From NCBI RefSeq assembly GCF_001647715.1, contig NZ_CP015600.1, positions 992,001 to 1,056,000 on the forward strand: a DNA stretch of 64,000 bases. Direction: 5' to 3'. The notes beneath the pieces are model-generated. The model saw only the letters and a program-made list of their open reading frames with translations. It searched no databases and had not been told where the DNA came from. The stretch comes from Pseudomonas antarctica. Its GTDB lineage: Bacteria > Pseudomonadota > Gammaproteobacteria > Pseudomonadales > Pseudomonadaceae. Position numbers and translations under genes: made by a program. The stretch's first letter is position 1; every line of letters starts with the position of its first letter. This document shows positions 43,211 to 53,505 of this stretch, in pieces.

Positions 43211-44059
43211 ATGTCCTTTGCGGTAATTCAAATGGTCAGCCAGAGTGATGTGCTGGCCAACCTGGCACAGGCCCGGCGCTTGCTGGAGCAGGCGGCGGCA
43301 GGTGGTGCGAAGCTGGCAGTTCTGCCTGAGAACTTCGCTGCCATGGGGCGTCGTGACGTGGCCGATATTGGCCGCGCTGAAGCGTTGGGCGAAGGCCCGA
43401 TCCTCCCATGGTTGAAACAGACCGCCCGCGACCTCACCTTATGGATAGTGGCCGGCACTTTGCCGCTGCCGCCCAAGGACCAACCTGACGCCAAGTCCAA
43501 CGCCTGTTCGCTGCTGATCGATGATCGGGGTGAAATCGTTGCCCGTTACGACAAGCTGCACCTGTTCGATGTGGACGTAGCGGACGCGCGAGGTCGTTAT
43601 CGTGAATCCGACGACTATGCTTTCGGGAGCAATGTGGTGGTGGCGGATACGCCGGTGGGCCGCTTGGGCCTGACGGTGTGTTATGACTTGCGGTTCCCGG
43701 AGCTGTATAGCGAATTGCGCGCGGCGGGGGCGGAATTGATTACCGCGCCTTCGGCCTTCACGGCGGTGACCGGTGCCGCGCATTGGGATGTACTGATCCG
43801 CGCGCGCGCCATTGAAACCCAGTGCTACCTGCTGGCGGCCGCTCAAGGCGGTGTGCATCCAGGCCCACGGGAAACCTTTGGCCACGCGGCAATTGTCGAC
43901 CCTTGGGGGCGAGTGCTGACCCAACAGGATCAAGGCGAGGCGGTGTTGTTGGCCGAACGCGACAGCAGTGAACAGGCGTCGATACGGGCGCGCATGCCGG
44001 TGGTCAACCATCGGCGCTTTTTCTCGCAGGGCGCGCAGCGACCTGCTTCGGAACGATGA
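43211..44059 (+). CDS. Nit-type carbon-nitrogen hydrolase (deaminated glutathione amidase-like)
   Basis: A 282-residue nitrilase-superfamily amidase. The Glu-Lys-Cys triad is seen as Glu in [11 protein letters not shown] (about residue 43), Lys in [12 protein letters not shown] (about 115) and Cys in [14 protein letters not shown] (about 157). The 'KLHLFDVD' and 'YDLRFPELY' motifs are those of Nit1-like enzymes that remove the amide from deaminated glutathione, a repair reaction. ATG 43211 was chosen over the ATG at 43187, which adds eight atypical residues. The location between yhdP and tldD is conserved in gammaproteobacteria. Confidence 0.9.
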   Translation: MSFAVIQMVSQSDVLANLAQARRLLEQAAAGGAKLAVLPENFAAMGRRDVADIGRAEALGEGPILPWLKQTARDLTLWIVAGTLPLPPKDQPDAKSNACSLLIDDRGEIVARYDKLHLFDVDVADARGRYRESDDYAFGSNVVVADTPVGRLGLTVCYDLRFPELYSELRAAGAELITAPSAFTAVTGAAHWDVLIRARAIETQCYLLAAAQGGVHPGPRETFGHAAIVDPWGRVLTQQDQGEAVLLAERDSSEQASIRARMPVVNHRRFFSQGAQRPASER

Positions 44060-44075
44060 ATTTAAGGCCAAACCT

Positions 44076-45518
44076 ATGAGCGAGTTGTTGTCCTCAGTCA
44101 GTGAACACCTCCTGGCACCCGGTGGCGTGACCATCGAAAGTTTGCAAACCGTGCTCGGTGATCTGGCCGGGCCGGGCATCGACGCGGCTGATCTGTATTT
44201 CCAAGGCCAGATTTCGGAGTCATGGGCTCTCGAAGACGGCATTGTCAAGGAAGGCAGTTTCAACCTTGATCAAGGCGTGGGCGTGCGGGCGCAATCCGGT
44301 GAAAAGACCGGCTTTGCCTACAGCAACGCTATCACCCTTGAAGCCCTTGGCCTGGCTGCCCGTGCGGCGCGCTCGATTTCCCGTGCAGGCCAGAACGGCA
44401 CGGTGCAGGCGTTCAGCACCCAGGACGTGGCCCAGCTGTACGCTCCGGATAACCCCCTGGAAGTGATCAGCCGTGCGGAGAAGGTCGACTTGCTCAAGCG
44501 TATCGACGCGGCCACCCGTGCCCTCGACCCGCGTATCCAGCAAGTCACCGTGAGCATGGCCGGTGTGTGGGAGCGCATCCTTGTGGCGTCCACTGACGGC
44601 GGCTTGGCGGCGGATGTACGGCCGCTGGTGCGTTTCAATGTCAGTGTGATCGTCGAGCAGAACGGTCGCCGTGAGCGTGGTGGTCATGGTGGTGGTGGGC
44701 GCACCGACTACCGTTATTTCCTCGCTGAAGACCGTGCCATGGGCTATGCCCGTGAAGCGCTGCGTCAGGCACTGGTCAACCTTGAAGCGATTCCGGCGCC
44801 GGCCGGTACATTGCCGGTGGTGTTGGGCTCGGGCTGGTCCGGTGTGTTGCTCCACGAAGCCGTTGGCCATGGCCTGGAAGGCGACTTCAACCGCAAGGGC
44901 AGTTCGGCCTACAGTGGGCGCATGGGCGAGATGGTCGCATCCAAGCTGTGCACCATTGTCGATGATGGCACCCTGGCCGGTCGCCGTGGCTCGCTGAGCG
45001 TCGACGACGAAGGTACACCGACCGAGTGCACCACGCTGATTGAAAACGGCGTGCTCAAGGGTTACATGCAAGACAAGCTCAACGCTCGCCTGATGGGCGT
45101 GGCGCGTACCGGTAACGGCCGCCGCGAGTCCTACGCGCACCTGCCGATGCCGCGTATGACCAACACCTACATGCTCGGTGGCGAAAGCGATCCGGCGGAA
45201 ATCATCGCTTCGGTAAAACGCGGGATCTACTGCGCCAACCTCGGCGGTGGTCAGGTGGACATCACCAGCGGTAAGTTCGTGTTCTCCACCAGCGAAGCGT
45301 ACCTGATCGAAGACGGCAAGATTACCGCGCCCGTCAAAGGGGCAACGTTGATTGGTAACGGGCCGGAAGCCATGAGCAAGGTGTCGATGGTCGGTAACGA
45401 CCTGTCGCTGGACAGTGGCGTGGGCACATGCGGCAAAGATGGGCAATCAGTGCCAGTCGGCGTTGGCCAGCCAACCTTGAAGATTGATGCGATCACCGTG
45501 GGTGGCACGGGCTCGTAA
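44076..45518 (+). CDS. tldD: Metalloprotease TldD
   Basis: A 480-residue TldD, the catalytic partner of PmbA/TldE in the heterodimeric zinc protease that degrades unfolded peptides, trims microcin B17 precursor and acts on CcdA. The zinc motif [11 protein letters not shown] (about residues 263-273, HExxxH) is intact, with a distal Cys in the C-terminal [36 protein letters not shown] 44076 gives the usual N-terminus; the frame opens inside the upstream gene. Its partner pmbA lies 675 bases downstream, past the reverse-strand darP. Confidence 0.96.
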   Translation: MSELLSSVSEHLLAPGGVTIESLQTVLGDLAGPGIDAADLYFQGQISESWALEDGIVKEGSFNLDQGVGVRAQSGEKTGFAYSNAITLEALGLAARAARSISRAGQNGTVQAFSTQDVAQLYAPDNPLEVISRAEKVDLLKRIDAATRALDPRIQQVTVSMAGVWERILVASTDGGLAADVRPLVRFNVSVIVEQNGRRERGGHGGGGRTDYRYFLAEDRAMGYAREALRQALVNLEAIPAPAGTLPVVLGSGWSGVLLHEAVGHGLEGDFNRKGSSAYSGRMGEMVASKLCTIVDDGTLAGRRGSLSVDDEGTPTECTTLIENGVLKGYMQDKLNARLMGVARTGNGRRESYAHLPMPRMTNTYMLGGESDPAEIIASVKRGIYCANLGGGQVDITSGKFVFSTSEAYLIEDGKITAPVKGATLIGNGPEAMSKVSMVGNDLSLDSGVGTCGKDGQSVPVGVGQPTLKIDAITVGGTGS

Positions 45519-45530
45519 GAGCCGGAGCTT

Positions 45531-45555
45531 CGGGTGGCGCAGAACGCCACCCGGG
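45531..45555. terminator. GC-rich hairpin between convergent tldD and darP
   Basis: CGGGTGGCG and CGCCACCCG are perfect arms around a 5-base loop between the two converging stop codons. There is no T run, so it would be a weak or Rho-assisted terminator. Confidence 0.45.
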
Positions 45556-45563
45556 GAAGAGGA

Positions 45564-46085
45564 TCAACGCAGGCCGCGTTGAGTCTCGTCCAGCTCACGG
45601 ATGTATTTGAAAATTTTACGGCTGGTGGCCGGAGCCTTGTTTTGCGCCAGTTCGTGCTGGGCCTGACGGATCAGGGAGCGCAGTTGCTGGCGGTCCGCGT
45701 CCGGGTAGTCCAACACGAACTTCTCCAGCACAGCGTCATCGCCCGAAATCAGGCGGTCACGCCAACGTTCCAGGTTGTGGAAGCGTTCGTTGTACTGGCG
45801 AGTGGAGGCATCGAGTTGATCGAGCAAGGTCAGAATGGCGTCAGTGTCCTGATCGCGCATCAGTTTGCCGATAAACATGATGTGCCGTTTACGCGCGATA
45901 TTCGCGGTGTGCTTAGGCGCATCAGCCAGGGCCCGGCGCATTTCGTCGGTCAGTGGCAGTTTTGCAACCAAGTCAGGCTTGAGCGTTGTAAGGCGCTCGC
46001 CAAGATCAACCAGAGCATGCAGCTCGCGTTTGACCTGGGTTTTGCTTTTCTCCCCATCGAGGGAGTCGTCGTAAGAATCAACCAT
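45564..46085 (-). CDS. darP: Ribosome-associated protein DarP/YjgA
   Basis: A 173-residue protein of the YjgA (DUF615) family, which binds late 50S assembly intermediates and helps position helix 68 of 23S rRNA. Family features seen are [23 protein letters not shown] at the start, [30 protein letters not shown] and FKYIRELDE near the end. ATG 46085 was chosen because family members begin with M(V)DS; the frame opens five residues earlier at 46100. It lies between tldD and pmbA on the opposite strand, a conserved arrangement. Confidence 0.93.
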   Translation of the reverse strand: MVDSYDDSLDGEKSKTQVKRELHALVDLGERLTTLKPDLVAKLPLTDEMRRALADAPKHTANIARKRHIMFIGKLMRDQDTDAILTLLDQLDASTRQYNERFHNLERWRDRLISGDDAVLEKFVLDYPDADRQQLRSLIRQAQHELAQNKAPATSRKIFKYIRELDETQRGLR

Positions 46086-46193
46086 GGTGGCAGTCCGCAA
46101 AGAAACGCCGCCATGATAACCAGTCGGGGGCCGCTTGTCCGGCCCGGTCGCTCGATGGCCTTAACCGAAAGCAGAATTTGAGTGGAGAAAACC

Positions 46194-47540
46194 ATGAGTG
46201 CAGCCCAAAGCGTCGGTCCGCAAGCGTTACCGGCACTGCAGGAACAAGTCGAGCAGATCCTTGCCGAGGCCAAGCGCCAGGGGGCCAGTGCCTGTGAAGT
46301 GGCGGTCTCGCTGGAGCAGGGGCTGTCGACGTCGGTACGCCAGCGGGAAGTGGAAACCGTCGAATTCAACCGCGACCAGGGGTTTGGCATCACATTGTAT
46401 GTGGGGCAGCGCAAAGGGTCGGCCAGTACCTCGGCCAGTGGGCCGGAAGCGATTCGCGAGACTGTCGCCGCGGCGTTGGCAATTGCCAAGCACACCTCCG
46501 AAGATGAAAGCTCGGGCCTGGCAGATAAGGCGCTGATGGCCAAGGACTTAAAGGATTTCGATCTTTTTCACGCCTGGGATATCACGCCCGAACAGGCAAT
46601 CGAACTGGCGTTGACTTGCGAAGCGGCGGCATTTGATGCCGATCCCCGCATTAAAAACGCTGACGGCACTACGTTGAGCACGCATCAAGGCTGTCGCGTA
46701 TATGGCAACAGCCATGGCTTTATCGGCGGTTACGCCTCCACTCGCCATAGCTTGAGCTGTGTGATGATCGCCGAAGCCAACGGCCAGATGCAGCGCGACT
46801 ATTGGTATGACGTAAGCCGCCAGGGCGAATTGTTGGCCGACCCAGCCAGCATCGGCCAGCGCGCGGCGCAACGTGCAGCAAGCCGTCTGGGCGCCCGCCC
46901 GGTACCGACTTGCGAAGTGCCGGTGCTGTTTTCGGCTGAACTGGCCGGTGGCTTGTTCGGCAGTTTCCTGGGCGCGATTTCCGGCGGCAACCTGTACCGC
47001 AAGTCTTCGTTTCTTGAAGGCGCTATCGGCCAGAAACTGTTCCCTGAGTGGTTGACCATCGATGAACGCCCGCACCTGATGCGTGCCATGGGCAGCTCAG
47101 CGTTCGACGGTGATGGCCTGGCCACTTATGCCAAGCCGTTTGTCGAGAAGGGTGAGTTGGTGTCGTACGTACTGGGCACTTACGCCGGCCGCAAGCTTGG
47201 CCTGCCAAGCACAGCCAACTCCGGTGGCGTGCACAACCTGTTCGTCACCCATGGCGACGAAGATCAGGCGGCGCTGTTGCGTCGCATGGGTCGCGGCTTG
47301 CTGGTGACCGAATTGATGGGCAGTGGCCTGAATATGGTTACCGGTGATTATTCACGCGGCGCGGCAGGTTTCTGGGTGGAAAACGGTGAAATTCAATTCG
47401 CCGTTCAGGAAGTGACCATCGCTGGCAACATGCGCGATATGTTCAAGCAGATCGTCGCAGTGGGTAATGACCTGGAACTGCGCAGTAACATTCGCACGGG
47501 TTCTGTATTGATCGAGCGGATGACTGTCGCTGGCAGCTAA
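46194..47540 (+). CDS. pmbA: Metalloprotease PmbA/TldE
   Basis: A 448-residue PmbA, the non-catalytic half of the TldD/PmbA peptidase. It lacks the zinc HExxxH and carries the family features EVAVSLEQGLSTSVRQREVETVEFNRDQGFGITLYVGQRKGSASTSA at the start. SGGNLYRKSSFLEGAIGQKLFPEWLTI and MGRGLLVTELMGSGLNMVTGDYSRGAAGFWVENGEI follow in the last third. GGAG lies 7 bases before ATG 46194; GTG 46182 is a less likely start. It is terminated by a strong hairpin. Confidence 0.95.
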   Translation: MSAAQSVGPQALPALQEQVEQILAEAKRQGASACEVAVSLEQGLSTSVRQREVETVEFNRDQGFGITLYVGQRKGSASTSASGPEAIRETVAAALAIAKHTSEDESSGLADKALMAKDLKDFDLFHAWDITPEQAIELALTCEAAAFDADPRIKNADGTTLSTHQGCRVYGNSHGFIGGYASTRHSLSCVMIAEANGQMQRDYWYDVSRQGELLADPASIGQRAAQRAASRLGARPVPTCEVPVLFSAELAGGLFGSFLGAISGGNLYRKSSFLEGAIGQKLFPEWLTIDERPHLMRAMGSSAFDGDGLATYAKPFVEKGELVSYVLGTYAGRKLGLPSTANSGGVHNLFVTHGDEDQAALLRRMGRGLLVTELMGSGLNMVTGDYSRGAAGFWVENGEIQFAVQEVTIAGNMRDMFKQIVAVGNDLELRSNIRTGSVLIERMTVAGS

Positions 47541-47557
47541 CCCCTAGGAGGTTAACG

Positions 47558-47596
47558 AAAAAGGCGCGCCATCTTATCGATGGCGCGCCTTTTTTG
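47558..47596 (+). terminator. Terminator of pmbA
   Basis: AAAAGGCGCGCCATC pairs perfectly with GATGGCGCGCCTTTTTT around a short TTATC loop with a T6 tail. Confidence 0.92.
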
Positions 47597-47629
47597 TGGC
47601 TGAGCCATTAGCGGATTGACGTGCCGCTC

Positions 47630-47672
47630 TTGTTTTGATTCTTAATATCATTTAATAATAAATCTCATTATC
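47630..47672 (+). promoter_or_regulatory. Fur box and promoter of the fagA-fumC-orfX-sodA operon
   Basis: The 19-base AATAATAAATCTCATTATC (47654-47672) matches 14 of 19 positions of the classical Fur consensus, with the right half CATTATC perfect. TTGTTT (47630-47635), 17 bases, TAATAA (47653-47658) is a likely promoter whose -10 overlaps the box. This fits the known Fur repression of fagA/fumC/sodA in P. aeruginosa. Confidence 0.75.
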
Positions 47673-47687
47673 GAGTGAGTGTGGACC

Positions 47688-48075
47688 ATGAGTTCTGTCC
47701 TGCATGAGGATCCTTACCTGGAGAGCTGGCGCTGGATGAGTCGTCAGATTCGCTGCGGCCTCGATCCAAACGAACCTCGCCTGATTGAACATTACCTCAA
47801 TGAAGGTCGATACCTGGCGTGCTGCACCGCGACCCATCCGTGGACGATCGCTGAAACCTCCTTCCACCTGCTGATCGACACCGCCAGCGATATTGCCTTG
47901 CCCTGGCACTGGCGATCCATGTGTCTGGACCAGGCGTGGCGTCCATTACGCGACATGGAAAAACTTTCCCACTGCGCCTGCCGCCTCAAGCGCTGGCAGA
48001 CCTTTGCCTGGCAATTGGCGACCTGTGAATTGCTGCCTTCCCTTTCTGTTTCTGACCTGGTGCAAGGATCTTCCG

Positions 48076-48083
<8 letters not shown>
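47688..48083 (+). CDS. fagA: FagA (Fur-associated gene A product)
   Basis: A 131-residue soluble protein, rich in Trp, Cys and His (LESWRWMSRQIRCGLDPNEPRLIEHYLNEGRYLACCTATHPWTIAETSFHLLIDTASD). It corresponds to FagA, the first gene of the iron-regulated fagA-fumC-orfX-sodA operon of Pseudomonas. The biochemical function is not known to me. ATG 47688 was chosen because the protein then begins MSSVLHEDPYLESWRW as in relatives. It ends 8 bases inside fumC, so translation is coupled. Fur control is expected from the box 16 bases upstream. Confidence 0.9.
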
Positions 48084-49452
<1,369 letters not shown>

Positions 49453-49479
49453 TCACCGACTCTGCTTTGGAGGTTCACC

Positions 49480-49923
49480 ATGGAGCATTGGAAACGCACG
49501 ATCGAACGGGCCAATCGCTGCTTTATGCAAGGCGAGCTGGTCGACGCTCGCGAAGCCTATTTGCAAGCCCTGGCCCTGGCTCAAGTGTTATTCGAGCGTT
49601 GGGCGGATGCCGACGAAGCAGTGGCGGCCTGCGTCATTTCCCATCACAACCTGGCGGACCTGCACCTGCGCCTGAACCAGCCTGAAGAAAGCGCGGAATA
49701 CCTTTGTGCTATCCACCAGCGCCTGCTGCAGACCCTGCAAGACCCGCGCATGAGCCCGCAATTACGCGAGGCGGCGCTGCGCCAGAGCAGCAAAACTTAT
49801 GTCGAGCTGTTGAATTTCATCAGCGATCACGGCGAGTACCCGCGTACCCATCGCTTGCTGGGTGGCACTGCTGCGCAACCGGGTACGTCGACCCCCAGCA
49901 GCCCCTATTACGGAGCACATTGA
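49480..49923 (+). CDS. OrfX-type TPR-like protein (DUF2753)
   Basis: A 147-residue protein made mainly of helices with TPR-like repeats ([33 protein letters not shown] and [34 protein letters not shown]) and a disordered C-terminus. It is the 'orfX' position gene between fumC and sodA in Pseudomonas and looks like DUF2753. TPR folds usually mediate protein contacts; no activity is known. GGAGG precedes ATG 49480, and the stop lies directly before sodA. Confidence 0.85.
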   Translation: MEHWKRTIERANRCFMQGELVDAREAYLQALALAQVLFERWADADEAVAACVISHHNLADLHLRLNQPEESAEYLCAIHQRLLQTLQDPRMSPQLREAALRQSSKTYVELLNFISDHGEYPRTHRLLGGTAAQPGTSTPSSPYYGAH

Positions 49924-49924
49924 T

Positions 49925-50536
49925 ATGTCCTACACCTTGCCGGCCTTGCCTTATGCCTACGATGCCCTGGAGCCGCATATCGATGCGCAAACCATGGAAA
50001 TTCACTACACCAAGCATCACCAGACCTACATCAATAACCTGAATGCAGCGGTCGAAGGCACCGAGTTCGCCGGCTGGCCGGTTGAGAAACTGGTGTCCAG
50101 CGTTCAGCAATTGCCGGAAAAATTGCGTGCTGCAGTCATCAACCAGGGCGGCGGTCATGCTAATCACTCGTTGTTCTGGGCGGTGATGTCGCCGAAGGGC
50201 GGTGGCAAGCCAGAAGGTGCGTTAGCCAAAGCCATCGACGAGCAATTGGGTGGCTTCGACAGTTTCAAGGAGGCCTTTACCAAAGCGGCCTTGACCCGGT
50301 TTGGCAGCGGCTGGGCCTGGCTGAGCGTTACCCCGCAAAAGACCCTGGTGGTGGAAAGCAGCGGTAACCAGGACAGCCCGCTGATGAGCGGCAACACGCC
50401 GATCCTGGGTCTGGACGTGTGGGAGCACGCTTACTACCTGCGCTACCAGAACCGTCGCCCGGAATACATCAATGCCTTCTATAGCGTCATCCATTGGCCG
50501 GAAGTCGCTGCACGCTACCAGGCCGCCGTGGCCTGA
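49925..50536 (+). CDS. sodA: Superoxide dismutase [Mn]
   Basis: A 203-residue Fe/Mn-type SOD. The metal ligands are His27 in [12 protein letters not shown], the His in [10 protein letters not shown] (about residue 82), and the Asp/His of [19 protein letters not shown]. The GNQDSPLM stretch carries the Gln pattern of manganese enzymes. It removes superoxide when iron is limiting and FeSOD cannot be made. It is the last gene of the fagA operon, starting 1 base after the orfX stop. Confidence 0.96.
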   Translation: MSYTLPALPYAYDALEPHIDAQTMEIHYTKHHQTYINNLNAAVEGTEFAGWPVEKLVSSVQQLPEKLRAAVINQGGGHANHSLFWAVMSPKGGGKPEGALAKAIDEQLGGFDSFKEAFTKAALTRFGSGWAWLSVTPQKTLVVESSGNQDSPLMSGNTPILGLDVWEHAYYLRYQNRRPEYINAFYSVIHWPEVAARYQAAVA

Positions 50537-50567
50537 CATTTATTTATAACAAGATCTAAGGCCGACT

Positions 50568-51461
50568 ATGGGCACTGAAACACTGGCGATCAGCAGTGGG
50601 CGAATGTTTCGTTACGCGTTTGGCTCGCTGCTGCTATTGGCAGGGACTGCGTTGCTGGTGGCACACGGGCTGACCTGGCTGGACCTTGAACCGCGTATCT
50701 TGCGTGCCTTGCAGGGCGGCGCGATCTGCGCGCTCGGCACGGCACTGGGCGCGGTGCCGGTGTTGGTGATTCGCCGGATGCCGGTGGCGCTGAGCGATAC
50801 CTTGCTGGGCTTTGGTGCCGGGGTAATGTTGGCGGCGACGGCCTTTTCGCTGATCGTGCCGGGCATTGCAGCAGCCCAAAGCCTTGGGCTTTCGCCTTGG
50901 GGCGCGAGTGGTTTGATCAGCTTCGGGATCATGCTCGGGGCGTTCGGTCTTTATCTGGTCGACCGCAAGGTATCAGGCGCTAACCCGGAGATGCTGGTGG
51001 GCACGCCGGATAAACCGGTGATTCCCCCACGCATCTGGCTATTCGTATTTGCCATTATTGCGCACAACATTCCGGAAGGCATGGCGGTAGGCGTTTCGGC
51101 AGGTGGAGGAATGCCGGATGCCGACAGCTTGGCCATGGGGATTGCCCTGCAGGACGTACCGGAAGGTTTAGTGATCGCACTGGTCTTGGCCGGGGCGGGG
51201 ATGTCGCGAGTCAAAGCGTTCCTGATCGGCGCGGCGTCGGGCCTGGTTGAACCGGTATTTGCTGTGCTGTGTGCGTGGTTGGTGAGCCTGGCGGAGGTTT
51301 TGTTGCCGCTGGGGCTCGCGCTGGCGGCTGGGGCGATGTTGCTGGTGGTGACGCACGAAGTGATCCCCGAGTCGCGCCGTAATGGTCACGAAAAGCTTGC
51401 CAGCCTGGGGTTGTGCGTCGGGTTCTGTTTGATGATGGTGATGGATACTGCTTTAGGGTGA
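50568..51461 (+). CDS. ZIP-family metal transporter
   Basis: A 297-residue inner-membrane protein with about eight hydrophobic segments and the ZIP signature in segments IV-V (LFVFAIIAHNIPEGMAVGVSAGGGMPDADSLAMGIALQDVPEGLVIALVLAG). It carries two HN.PEG/D.PEG metal-binding motifs; the second has Asp (QDVPEG) in place of His, as in ZupT relatives. It probably imports zinc, manganese or iron. Immediately downstream of Mn-SOD, manganese import is an appealing guess, but not shown. A weak ribosome site (AAGG) precedes ATG 50568. Confidence 0.9.
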   Translation: MGTETLAISSGRMFRYAFGSLLLLAGTALLVAHGLTWLDLEPRILRALQGGAICALGTALGAVPVLVIRRMPVALSDTLLGFGAGVMLAATAFSLIVPGIAAAQSLGLSPWGASGLISFGIMLGAFGLYLVDRKVSGANPEMLVGTPDKPVIPPRIWLFVFAIIAHNIPEGMAVGVSAGGGMPDADSLAMGIALQDVPEGLVIALVLAGAGMSRVKAFLIGAASGLVEPVFAVLCAWLVSLAEVLLPLGLALAAGAMLLVVTHEVIPESRRNGHEKLASLGLCVGFCLMMVMDTALG

Positions 51462-51490
51462 GGCCATTGCAGCCTCACACCCGCCTCAAA

Positions 51491-51508
51491 GGGTGAGTTT
51501 ACTCACCC
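51491..51508 (-). terminator. Short hairpin spanning the ptsO stop codon
   Basis: GGGTGAGT and ACTCACCC are perfect 8-base arms. On the reverse strand the ptsO TAA stop lies at the turn and the hairpin is followed by TTTGAGG. It could be a weak terminator for the reverse operon and for the ZIP gene that ends at 51461. Confidence 0.4.
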
Positions 51509-51771
51509 TCATCAAAGAAGTTATTGATCAGCTTCACCAGCGCGTCCATCGCTTCCTGCTCTTGTTCGCCTTCCGTCTTTAAATGAATCTTGGTGCCCTT
51601 GCCGGCGGCCAGCATCATCATGGCCATAATACTTTTACCGTCGACCATGGATTCCGGAGTGCGCCCGGCGCGGATCTGGCAAGGAAACTGCCCGGCAACA
51701 CCGACAAATTTAGCTGAAGCGCGGGCGTGCAGGCCCAGCTTGTTGATGATTTCAATTTCCAGAGCGGGCAT
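51499..51771 (-). CDS. ptsO: Nitrogen-PTS phosphocarrier NPr (HPr family)
   Basis: A 90-residue HPr-like protein. The phosphorylated His15 lies in NKLGLHARASAKF and the regulatory-Ser region in SMVDGKSIMAMMMLAAGKG. The neighbouring ptsN and rapZ identify it as NPr of the nitrogen phosphotransferase chain (EINtr to NPr to EIIANtr), which regulates rather than transports. It is the last gene of the hpf-ptsN-rapZ-ptsO string, 16 bases after rapZ. Confidence 0.95.
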   Translation of the reverse strand: MPALEIEIINKLGLHARASAKFVGVAGQFPCQIRAGRTPESMVDGKSIMAMMMLAAGKGTKIHLKTEGEQEQEAMDALVKLINNFFDEGE

Positions 51772-51787
51772 CGCGGGGGTGTTCCTT

Positions 51788-52645
51788 TCAGCTAAGGTCG
51801 CGGTGGCGAACCTGAACGTTCTTGAGGGTTTGTTGCAGCACCTGGCCCAGGCGTTCGGTCAGGTAGACCGAGCGATGGTGGCCGCCGGTGCAGCCGATGG
51901 CAATGGTGACATAGGCCCGATTGCTTGCCGCAAAGCGCGGCAACCATTTGAGCAGGTAGCTGGAGATGTCCTGGAACATCTCCTCGACATCCGGCTGTGC
52001 AGCCAGGTACTCGGCCACCGGTTGATCAAGGCCTGACTGATCACGCAACTCCGGCTTCCAGTAAGGATTGGGCAGGCAGCGCACATCAAACACCAGGTCT
52101 GCATCCACCGGCATCCCACGCTTGAAGCCAAATGACTCGACCAGAAATGCGGTGCCAGGCTCCGGCTGATTCAACAAGCGCAGCTTGATCGCATCACGCA
52201 ATTGATACAGGTTCAGGCCGGTGGTGTTGATCTTGAGATCGGCGAGGTCAATGATCGGTCCCAGCAGCGTGGTCTCGTCCTCGATGGCTTCGGCCAGCGA
52301 GCGGTGAGGGCTGCTGAGGGGGTGGCGTCGACGGGTTTCGGAGAAGCGCTTGAGCAGCGTCTCCTCATCGGCGTCCAGGTAGAGCACATCGCAATTAATA
52401 TGCTTGGCGCGTACTTCCTCAAGCAATTGCGGGAAGCGCTGAAGATGGCTGGGCAGGTTTCGGGCGTCAATCGAGACGGCAACCAGAGGCTGCGCCAGTT
52501 CGGTGTGGATCAGTGCACGTTCCGCCAACTCCGGCAGCAAACCGGCGGGCAGGTTGTCGATGCAATAAAATCCGTTGTCCTCAAGGACGTTGAGGGCGGT
52601 GCTTTTACCCGAGCCGGAGCGGCCGCTGACGATGATCAAACGCAT
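51788..52645 (-). CDS. rapZ: RNase adapter RapZ (P-loop NTPase)
   Basis: A 285-residue protein. The Walker [10 protein letters not shown] starts at residue 8 and the C-terminal domain has [19 protein letters not shown], the conserved end of the family. In E. coli RapZ binds GlmZ/GlmY sRNAs and guides RNase E, sensing glucosamine-6-phosphate. Pseudomonads lack obvious GlmY/GlmZ, so the partner may differ here. It lies between ptsN and ptsO, with two and 16 bases of spacing. Confidence 0.96.
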   Translation of the reverse strand: MRLIIVSGRSGSGKSTALNVLEDNGFYCIDNLPAGLLPELAERALIHTELAQPLVAVSIDARNLPSHLQRFPQLLEEVRAKHINCDVLYLDADEETLLKRFSETRRRHPLSSPHRSLAEAIEDETTLLGPIIDLADLKINTTGLNLYQLRDAIKLRLLNQPEPGTAFLVESFGFKRGMPVDADLVFDVRCLPNPYWKPELRDQSGLDQPVAEYLAAQPDVEEMFQDISSYLLKWLPRFAASNRAYVTIAIGCTGGHHRSVYLTERLGQVLQQTLKNVQVRHRDLS

Positions 52646-52647
52646 GA

Positions 52648-53112
52648 TTACTGCCCGTTTTGTTCATCCAGGACAACCTGATAGAGCGCCTCATTGCTGT
52701 TGGCACTGCGCAGTTTGTCGCGTACTTCCTTGCGGTCGAGCATGCTGGCGATCTGCCGGAGCAGTTCCAGGTGCGCATCGGTGGCGGCTTGCGGGACCAG
52801 CAGGACGAACAGCAGGTCGACCGGGGCACCGTCGATGGCGTCGAAATCAATAGGTTTTTCCATGTGCAGCAGGGCGCTGACTGGAGACTCACAGCCTTGC
52901 AGGCGGCAATGGGGAATGGCGATGCCGTTACCAAAACCGGTTGAACCGAGTTTTTCACGGGCAATCAGCGCCTCATAGACAACTTGCTCATCCAGTTCAG
53001 GCACTTCGTGGCTGATCAGCTTGGCAATTTGTTCGAGTGCTTTCTTTTTGCTGCCGCCCGGCACGTTCACGAGGGAACGGCCGGGGGTCAGGATGGTTTC
53101 AAGTCGAATCAT
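52648..53112 (-). CDS. ptsN: Nitrogen-PTS enzyme IIA
   Basis: A 154-residue EIIANtr. The phospho-acceptor is His68 in [13 protein letters not shown]. The fold is the mannitol/fructose-type IIA. It receives phosphate from NPr and, depending on state, affects potassium transport, carbon-source control and polyhydroxyalkanoate metabolism in pseudomonads. The gene is 2 bases before rapZ and 12 bases after hpf, downstream of rpoN, as in most gammaproteobacteria. Confidence 0.95.
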   Translation of the reverse strand: MIRLETILTPGRSLVNVPGGSKKKALEQIAKLISHEVPELDEQVVYEALIAREKLGSTGFGNGIAIPHCRLQGCESPVSALLHMEKPIDFDAIDGAPVDLLFVLLVPQAATDAHLELLRQIASMLDRKEVRDKLRSANSNEALYQVVLDEQNGQ

Positions 53113-53124
53113 GGGTGGGGAGTG

Positions 53125-53430
53125 TTAGCGGCCAGTGCCTTGAAGAAGGCTCTGCTGCTTTTCCTTATGCTTTTTAAGTTGGCGGTCAAGCTTGTCAGTC
53201 AAGGCATCGATCGATGCATACATGTCTTCATGCTCGGCATTGGCGACCACTTCGCCACCGGGTATCTGCAAGGTCGCTTCAATTTTCTGCTGAAGCTTAT
53301 CGACCTTCATGATGACCTGCACATTGGTGATCTTGTCGAAATGACCCTCGAGTCGTTTCAGCTTCTGCTCGACATATTCGCGCAATGGAGGGGTGACTTC
53401 TACATGGTGTCCACTGATGTTGACTTGCAT
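53125..53430 (-). CDS. hpf: Ribosome hibernation-promoting factor (short form)
   Basis: A 101-residue HPF/YfiA-family protein (MQVNISGHHVEVTPPLREYVEQKLKRLEGHFDKITNVQVIMKVDKLQQKIEATLQIPGGEVVANAEHEDMYASIDALTDKLDRQLKKHKEK). It binds the decoding centre of idle ribosomes and with RMF gives 100S dimers. ATG 53430 was chosen because AGGAGAAGC precedes it and MQVNISG is the family start; the frame opens earlier at 53484. It lies between rpoN and ptsN. Confidence 0.95.
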   Translation of the reverse strand: MQVNISGHHVEVTPPLREYVEQKLKRLEGHFDKITNVQVIMKVDKLQQKIEATLQIPGGEVVANAEHEDMYASIDALTDKLDRQLKKHKEKQQSLLQGTGR

Positions 53431-53505
53431 ACAGCTTCTCCTTCGTTGCCAGTGCATAAAGCGACAGGCAAAAGCGCCTGCCACTGGAACGCTATGGCCC
53501 GCCCG

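Noticed and set aside
44220..45446. A 408-codon open frame antisense to tldD
   Set aside because: Shadow of a GC-rich gene; no ribosome site and no motifs.
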